This document shows positions 59,575-64,000 of a DNA stretch of 64,000 nucleotides, piece by piece (position 1 is the stretch's first letter; each line of letters starts with the position of its first letter). The notes beneath the pieces were generated by a model. That model worked only from the letters and a program-made list of their open reading frames with translations. It made no database searches and was not told the DNA's origin. Made by a program: the position numbers and the translations under genes. The DNA comes from Thermotoga profunda AZM34c06 (GTDB taxonomy: Bacteria > Thermotogota > Thermotogae > Thermotogales > DSM-5069), in NCBI RefSeq assembly GCF_000828675.1, contig NZ_AP014510.1:1011413-1075412 (forward strand), in the 5' to 3' direction.

Positions 59575-60815
59575 ATAAAAAGACAATTCTAATAGTCATA
59601 ACAATAGTTGTATTATCTTATATCGTTACTTCAGCTGGATTCTGGCTTGTTGAAAATACTTTTAGCATAGCTGGAAGGGTTTTCTTATATGAATCACACC
59701 GCAAGCTTATCGAAGGTAAGGGTCCTGCTCCAAATCAGTACAGATATGCTCCTTATCTTTTGGTAGAGTACTTTTTCAAATACATTCCTTTGAGATGGTA
59801 TTGCAATACTTATATAAAATTAGAGCGGTGGCTTGGTTTTGATAAGCGTGCATTTGTTCAAAAAGAAAATGAATTGAATCTGAATGCCCATATCTCAGCT
59901 GAAGAAAGAGAAAAAATAATTGAAGATTTGGAATCCTTTATAAAGGACAAATTGCTTGAGATAACCAAAAATCCATTAACGACAAATCTTATTGTCAATG
60001 TTGTGAACAATTTTGGATGGAAGGAGTGGATAGAAGATCCATTTACTTTCCTACAGCAATTTTCCCAGCAGATGCCTGATAATATAAAGGATATTTTTGA
60101 TAAGAAGAGTGACTTAACCAAGATCATCAATGGATATGCGAATATGAGATTCACATTCACAATAATAATCCTTTTGTTTTTGTATTTATGGATGAGAATT
60201 TTCACAAACGAATTTGTTTCTTACGTTTCACTCTTCGCATACTCCATTTTTATCGTATTTAGTTATGGTGATTTTGGACAACAAGAATTTCTCATCTCTG
60301 TGGCACTTTTCATTGCTGGCATAACCCTAATTTATCGAAAAAAACCTTGGTGGATGATCCTTGTTCTCATTTCGTTAGAGTGTTTTGTCCGAACAGATCA
60401 TGCACTATTCATAGCTGTGATATACAGTTTATATAATTTACCATTGAATAGAAAAAAATTGTCCTTACATGGTATATTATTTTTCATACCAATTTTTGCA
60501 ACGTATTTGCTTGCCAAGGTCTTTTTTCCTAATGCCGTTTACTACACATTACCATTCATACTCGAAGAAAACCTACAAGACCCTTGGGCTATAGTCTATC
60601 CTACGGTTTTTTTCGTTTTACCATTGCTTTTTATCAAGAAATTTGGAGAATACGAGTTTTATAAGAAAACATGGTTGTGGATGATACCATTTGTCGCGTT
60701 GAATTTGATGATGGGAGCGGTACGAGAGATCAGGCTTTTTCTTCCTTTAATGGCATATCTATTCCCAGTGTTGTTCACAGGAATAGTTTCGTTGTATAAT
60801 ACAAACGAAAACTGA
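59571..60815 (+). CDS. Polytopic membrane protein of unknown function (last gene of UbiA cassette)
   Basis: A 414-residue protein with one N-terminal helix, a long extracytoplasmic region (about 30-190) rich in Glu/Lys, then about eight helices to the C-terminus. The layout (helix, soluble loop, many helices) and an acidic-residue-rich loop recall GT-C glycosyltransferases, but no motif proves this. The start is GTG after GGGAGG, overlapping the DUF362 stop (GTGA). Its 3' end holds the promoter of the downstream riboswitch. Confidence 0.8.
   Translation: MNKKTILIVITIVVLSYIVTSAGFWLVENTFSIAGRVFLYESHRKLIEGKGPAPNQYRYAPYLLVEYFFKYIPLRWYCNTYIKLERWLGFDKRAFVQKENELNLNAHISAEEREKIIEDLESFIKDKLLEITKNPLTTNLIVNVVNNFGWKEWIEDPFTFLQQFSQQMPDNIKDIFDKKSDLTKIINGYANMRFTFTIIILLFLYLWMRIFTNEFVSYVSLFAYSIFIVFSYGDFGQQEFLISVALFIAGITLIYRKKPWWMILVLISLECFVRTDHALFIAVIYSLYNLPLNRKKLSLHGILFFIPIFATYLLAKVFFPNAVYYTLPFILEENLQDPWAIVYPTVFFVLPLLFIKKFGEYEFYKKTWLWMIPFVALNLMMGAVREIRLFLPLMAYLFPVLFTGIVSLYNTNEN
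60771..60800 (+). promoter_or_regulatory. Candidate promoter of the cobalamin-importer operon
   Basis: TATAAT at 60795-60800 with TTGTTC (60771-60776, 18 nt) or TTCACA (60774-60779, 15 nt) as -35, inside the end of the preceding gene. The start would be about 20 nt before the riboswitch. Confidence 0.5.
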
Positions 60816-60825
60816 ATAAGAGGCG

Positions 60826-60981
60826 TCAGAGGGTACCAAGAAGGTTTAATAGGGAAGCCGGTGAAAATCCGGCACGGGGACGCCACCGTGACTGGGGACG
60901 AAACCCACAAAAACCACTGGCACATTGCTGGGAAGGTGTGGGGAGTAGGAAGATCCAGAAGTCGGGAGACCTGCCCTTTGA
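60826..60981 (+). ncRNA. Cobalamin (AdoCbl) riboswitch aptamer
   Basis: Closing helix P1 forms from TCAGAGGG (60826-60833) and CCCTTTGA (60974-60981). Conserved blocks present are GGGAAGCCGGTGAAAATCCG and the following CGCCACCGTGA, the GGGAAGG core and the B12 box (GTCGGGAGACCTGCC). It senses cobalamin and, as expected, sits directly upstream of a BtuFCD importer. The class (with J6/3 GGA-type core) fits AdoCbl riboswitches. Confidence 0.95.
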
Positions 60982-60987
60982 TTGAAA

Positions 60988-61020
60988 TCACCACTTTCTT
61001 CGACACCAAGAAGGTGGTGA
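60988..61020 (+). promoter_or_regulatory. Expression-platform hairpin of the cobalamin riboswitch
   Basis: TCACCACTTTCTT pairs with AAGAAGGTGGTGA over 13 bp (one wobble) around CGACACC. The loop ACACC is complementary to GGTGT at 60935-60939, so a kissing-loop contact with the aptamer is possible. No T run follows, and the ribosome site AAGGAGG at 61035 lies 14 nt further on, so control of translation is more likely than termination. Confidence 0.65.
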
Positions 61021-61047
61021 AAAATTTTGCAAGAAGGAGGTATCAAG

Positions 61048-61938
61048 ATGAAAAGGATTCTTACGATCTTGATGGTTGTTCTTACCGTTTTGGCAATTTC
61101 CTACCCATTAACGATCTTTGATGATGCGGCTCGGGTTGTCACAATTACCAAGGAACCTCAGCGTATTGTCAGTGTTGCTCCGCTGGCGACAAAATATCTA
61201 CAATATCTTGGAGTTGAAAACAAGGTAGTTGGAGTTACAGATTGGGATGATTTTGAAGCAGAAAAGATAGGAAATATGGTGCCTCTTAATGTTGAAAAGA
61301 TACTAAGCCTGAAACCAGATATCGTCTTTGCGTCTGGAGGCTTTCAATTTCCCGAGATTGTCAAACTTGAAGAACAAAAAATAACCACAGTTGTCTTGAA
61401 TCCAAATACAATTGAGCAGATACTCACCGATCTTGTCATGGTTGGTACGATAATGAACAAAACCATCGAAGCTAAGAAACTCGCAGATGAGTTGAAAAAT
61501 TATTATCAGTCTGTTGCTAAGAAGGCATACAGTATTCCTTTTGAGAAGAGAGTGAAAGTAGTCTATTTATTAGACATACCCGGCCCTGAGGTTCGTGAAA
61601 TTTGGACATGCGGTCAAGGCTCTTATTTAAATGAGATTATCACACTTGCTGGTGGTGTCAACATAGCAGCTGCTTATACAGGAGCCAACGGTTGGTTACC
61701 TGTTTCGATTGAGTTTATAGCCGCTCAAAACCCCGATGTACTTTTAGTAGCAAATTACGTTCCTGGTACAGAAGATCAAATCAAAGAAAAGCTAAAGCAA
61801 CATTCTGCATTTAAGGATATCAAAGCTGTCAGAAACAACAAGATATACATCTACGATGGAAATCTTCTCTCATTGGCAGTACCACAGATAATAAATTTTG
61901 TAGAAAAATTCTACAACGACTTCTACGGGGGGAAATGA
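61048..61938 (+). CDS. btuF: Cobalamin ABC transporter substrate-binding protein
   Basis: A 296-residue class III binding protein with a Sec signal peptide (about 1-18). The PQRIVSVAPLATKYLQYLG opening, VVGVTDWDDF and the C-lobe EIITLAGGVNIA/PDVLLVANYVP fit BtuF/FepB-type helical-backbone binders. The cobalamin riboswitch directly upstream fixes the likely ligand as a corrinoid. ATG at 61048 is preceded by AAGGAGGTATC; an in-frame TTG at 61027 lies before the ribosome site. Confidence 0.92.
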   Translation: MKRILTILMVVLTVLAISYPLTIFDDAARVVTITKEPQRIVSVAPLATKYLQYLGVENKVVGVTDWDDFEAEKIGNMVPLNVEKILSLKPDIVFASGGFQFPEIVKLEEQKITTVVLNPNTIEQILTDLVMVGTIMNKTIEAKKLADELKNYYQSVAKKAYSIPFEKRVKVVYLLDIPGPEVREIWTCGQGSYLNEIITLAGGVNIAAAYTGANGWLPVSIEFIAAQNPDVLLVANYVPGTEDQIKEKLKQHSAFKDIKAVRNNKIYIYDGNLLSLAVPQIINFVEKFYNDFYGGK

Positions 61939-62927
61939 ATTTGAAAAAATGGCGCTTTCTTTCGGTGGCTTTCTTGTTAATGGGCACCATTTTGATCTGT
62001 GTTGGTTTTGGTGGAACTAAAATACCATTCACTGAGGTTATGGGATCTATCTTTCTAAAAAAAAGTGATTGGCAGCACATTATTTGGAATATAAGATTGC
62101 CAAGAGTAGTCATGTCTGTTGTTGTTGGTGCCGGCTTGTCCACCGTTGGAAGCGTCTTCCAGGGACTTCTTAGAAATCCTCTTGTCGATCCGTACCTTCT
62201 TGGTGTCTCTTCAGGCGCCTCTTTTGGAGCTGTTCTCTCTTTGTTGTTAATGGATATCTTTGGTTTACATTTATTACATAGAATGTCTGTATTGAGTTTT
62301 GGTTTTGCTATTTTAGCAGCTTTCATGACCATCATTCTTTCCAGAAGAAACGGTGTGACACCCATAACAGAACTCATACTAAGTGGTGTATTGGTGAGTA
62401 TTCTGTTCAGTTCAGCCACTGTTATGAGCATGATGCTCTTAAGGAAGAACATAACGCATGCTTATGTGTGGCTTTTTGGAACTTTATCAGGTATCAGTTG
62501 GAAAGATGTACCATTGCCTTTGCTGAGTGTTATTGGCTTTATTGTGATTTCTACGGGTTTATCACAGCAATTGAACGTCATATCTCTTGGTGAAAATCAA
62601 GCCAGGATTTCAGGGATCAACGTCGAATTTGTGAGAATATTTCTTTACTTGTTTGGTAGCTTCGTCACAGCAACGATTGTCTCGGTTTGTGGTGTTATAG
62701 GTTTTGTTGGACTGATAACACCTCATATGGCAAGGAGATTATTCGGCAATGACCACAAGATTTTAATAGTTTCAAGTGCTTTAATTGGTGGCATACTACT
62801 TTGCGTTTGTGATACCTTAGCAAGATCCATAATAAGACCTTCCGAGATACCAATTGGTGTTATAACGTCCTTTGTTGGTGCACCTATAATGTTTGTCCTC
62901 ATGAAAAGAGGTGGCACCAATGTTTAA
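61935..62927 (+). CDS. btuC: Cobalamin ABC transporter permease (FecCD family)
   Basis: A 330-residue permease with about ten helices. Typical markers are RLPRVVMSVVVGAGLSTVGS, the following QGLLRNPLVDPYLLGVSSGA, and GLITPHMARRLFGNDH, the loop contacting the ATPase. It overlaps btuF by 4 nt (ATGA). Function as a corrinoid channel follows from the riboswitch and operon. Confidence 0.93.
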   Translation: MNLKKWRFLSVAFLLMGTILICVGFGGTKIPFTEVMGSIFLKKSDWQHIIWNIRLPRVVMSVVVGAGLSTVGSVFQGLLRNPLVDPYLLGVSSGASFGAVLSLLLMDIFGLHLLHRMSVLSFGFAILAAFMTIILSRRNGVTPITELILSGVLVSILFSSATVMSMMLLRKNITHAYVWLFGTLSGISWKDVPLPLLSVIGFIVISTGLSQQLNVISLGENQARISGINVEFVRIFLYLFGSFVTATIVSVCGVIGFVGLITPHMARRLFGNDHKILIVSSALIGGILLCVCDTLARSIIRPSEIPIGVITSFVGAPIMFVLMKRGGTNV

Positions 62928-63696
62928 GATCGTTCTTGAGAATGTGAGATTTCGTTACAATTCCAAGAGTCAATTTGCGTTAGATGGAGTAGATCTTGAG
63001 ATAAATGAAGGTGATTTTGTTGCATTGCTTGGTCCAAATGGATGCGGGAAGACAACTCTACTGAAGTTAATAGCAGGACTATTATCACCTTCAAGTGGTT
63101 TGGTAAAGATAGATGGTAAAGATCCAAGTAAATTGAAGAGAAAGCAATTGGCAAGAATGGTAGGACTTGTGACACAAGACTTTGCACCGGTATATAATTA
63201 CACTGCAATTCAAATTGTTTTGACTGGAAGATTACCATATTCAAGAAGTTTTTTTTCAACATGGACAGAAAATGATGTTGAGATTGCCAAAAATTCATTG
63301 GTGAAAGTAGATAGTGCTGAATTTACAAATAGATTGTTCTACAGTCTCAGCACGGGTGAACAAAAAAGGGTGGCAATCGCCAGGATATTGGCGCAGGATA
63401 CTCCTATTTTGCTGTTGGACGAACCGACGGCACATTTGGACCCGGGACATGTTGTAAAGATAAAGGAATTACTAAAGAATTTACATCAAGAAGGAAAAAC
63501 TTTAATTGCGGCTTTTCATGATATAAATACGGCAACTGAACTGTGCAACAGATTGGTTTTGATGAAAGAAGGAAAAGTACTGTTTTGCGGTACACCCGAA
63601 CAGGTGATTAACGTAAATAACCTTGAAACGATTTATGGTGTTCAAGTTTCGATAATCTCAGATCCGAAAACAAAGCGTCCTGTTGTCGTTTATTAG
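62920..63696 (+). CDS. btuD: Cobalamin ABC transporter ATPase
   Basis: A 258-residue ATPase with Walker A GPNGCGKTTLL, signature LSTGEQKRVAIARIL, Walker B ILLLDEPTAHLDPG and H-loop AFHDINTA. The signature has Thr-Gly instead of Gly-Gly, as in several FecE/BtuD ATPases. ATG at 62920 follows AGAGGTGG; a GTG three codons earlier overlaps the ribosome site. It overlaps the btuC stop by 8 nt and meets the convergent last gene by 4 nt. Confidence 0.93.
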   Translation: MFKIVLENVRFRYNSKSQFALDGVDLEINEGDFVALLGPNGCGKTTLLKLIAGLLSPSSGLVKIDGKDPSKLKRKQLARMVGLVTQDFAPVYNYTAIQIVLTGRLPYSRSFFSTWTENDVEIAKNSLVKVDSAEFTNRLFYSLSTGEQKRVAIARILAQDTPILLLDEPTAHLDPGHVVKIKELLKNLHQEGKTLIAAFHDINTATELCNRLVLMKEGKVLFCGTPEQVINVNNLETIYGVQVSIISDPKTKRPVVVY

Positions 63697-63998
63697 TATG
63701 TATCGGAATTAGTATACGGTAGCCCACCCAGCATCTCTCGCTGTATCTTTAGTGCCTTTTCAAGATCTATTTGATTCACAAGTTGTAAGCGAAGAAGAAT
63801 CTTTCCTATAGTAGCTCTTGTGATCATACGTTTTTGAATGGCAAGGGCTTCATTTAGTTCATCTTGTGTGATCGCATCTAATTGAACCAGAATCTCACCC
63901 AAGCGCATTGGAGGATAAATTTGTATGACTTTACCACCGCATCGTTGACAGTTTTTATTTTTCTGATATTCTAATGGAGCCGCCGAATAAGTTATCTC
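63693..63998 (-). CDS. Gene end with zinc-ribbon motif and MshEN-like tail (5' end outside window)
   Basis: The frame is open from the right edge of the window, so the ATG at 63908 is internal. Visible order: a CxxC half-zinc ribbon (NCQRCGGKVIQIYPP), then two helical repeats RLGEILVQLDAITQDELNEA and IGKILLRLQLVNQIDLEKAL, like the MshEN/GspE N-terminal domain of type II secretion and pilus ATPases. The second half of the ribbon may lie outside the window. Such domains can bind c-di-GMP; whether this one does is unknown. Its stop overlaps that of btuD. Confidence 0.75.
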   Translation of the reverse strand, partial: EITYSAAPLEYQKNKNCQRCGGKVIQIYPPMRLGEILVQLDAITQDELNEALAIQKRMITRATIGKILLRLQLVNQIDLEKALKIQREMLGGLPYTNSDTY

Positions 63999-64000
63999 CC

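Noticed and set aside
1-64000. CRISPR arrays, insertion sequences, integrase or phage genes
   Set aside because: No regularly spaced repeats, transposase motifs or attachment-like duplications were found; the window looks like stable chromosome.

Overview
The window looks like chromosome of a thermophilic member of the Thermotogota, most likely a Pseudothermotoga or close relative. I infer this from the combination of a PPi-dependent phosphofructokinase end, paired galT-galK, UxaC, a lysine/ornithine-type racemase, a GlpP/GlpK/DUF1667 glycerol locus and many sugar ABC operons, from the moderate AT richness, and from dense operons with strong Shine-Dalgarno sites, many TTG/GTG starts and stop-start overlaps. 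I found no rRNA, tRNA, CRISPR array or insertion sequence.

Layout. 1-6.4 kb: the end of a PPi-phosphofructokinase gene, a HAD phosphatase, two unrecognised exported proteins, a secreted serpin and a MATE exporter. 6.6-24.3 kb: a uronate/pectin island with three CUT1 sugar ABC operons, each a binding protein plus two permeases and none with its own ATPase. They are linked respectively to a LacI regulator, to a GH4 alpha-glucuronidase with two Gfo/Idh/MocA oxidoreductases, and to a secreted PL1 pectate lyase, a cytoplasmic GH28 exopolygalacturonase and a Cys/Met-type PLP lyase. 24.3-28.1 kb: galT-galK, a GntR/FadR regulator and, in the place of the alpha-galactosidase gene, a shortened GH36 relative that seems to have lost its acid/base residue. 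28.2-29.6 kb: a PrcB-domain protein and a UPF0173 hydrolase. 29.7-36.8 kb: the glycerol region, with a membrane alpha/beta hydrolase-glpK-glpP operon facing a three-gene anaerobic-type glycerol-3-phosphate oxidoreductase operon. 36.9-46.7 kb: mixed metabolic genes, a radical SAM protein and a MacB-type ABC exporter. 46.7-55.7 kb: one ten-gene minus-strand operon (ftcD-hutI-rlmH-CBS protein-cdd-era-racemase-uxaC-small ORF-plsY fusion). 55.8-57.2 kb: a Phd-like protein and a MalK/UgpC-type ATPase that could power all three orphan transporters. 57.2-60.8 kb: a UbiA-SMR-DUF362-membrane protein cassette. 60.8-63.7 kb: a cobalamin riboswitch with a BtuF-BtuC-BtuD importer. The right edge cuts a gene with a zinc ribbon and an MshEN-like tail.

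The most interesting signal is an RNA one. The two glycerol operons carry near-identical leaders (29770-29826 on + and 36744-36799 on -), each with an intrinsic terminator and a competing antiterminator helix. The two leaders covary in both helices. Because glpP encodes the glycerol-3-phosphate-responsive antiterminator, these are strong candidates for its RNA target. Other points worth following are the degenerate GH36 protein, a PlsY-CTP-dependent lipid kinase fusion, two genes that appear to start at CTG, a palindrome inside the serpin promoter, and the UbiA cassette as a possible polyprenyl-linked sugar pathway.
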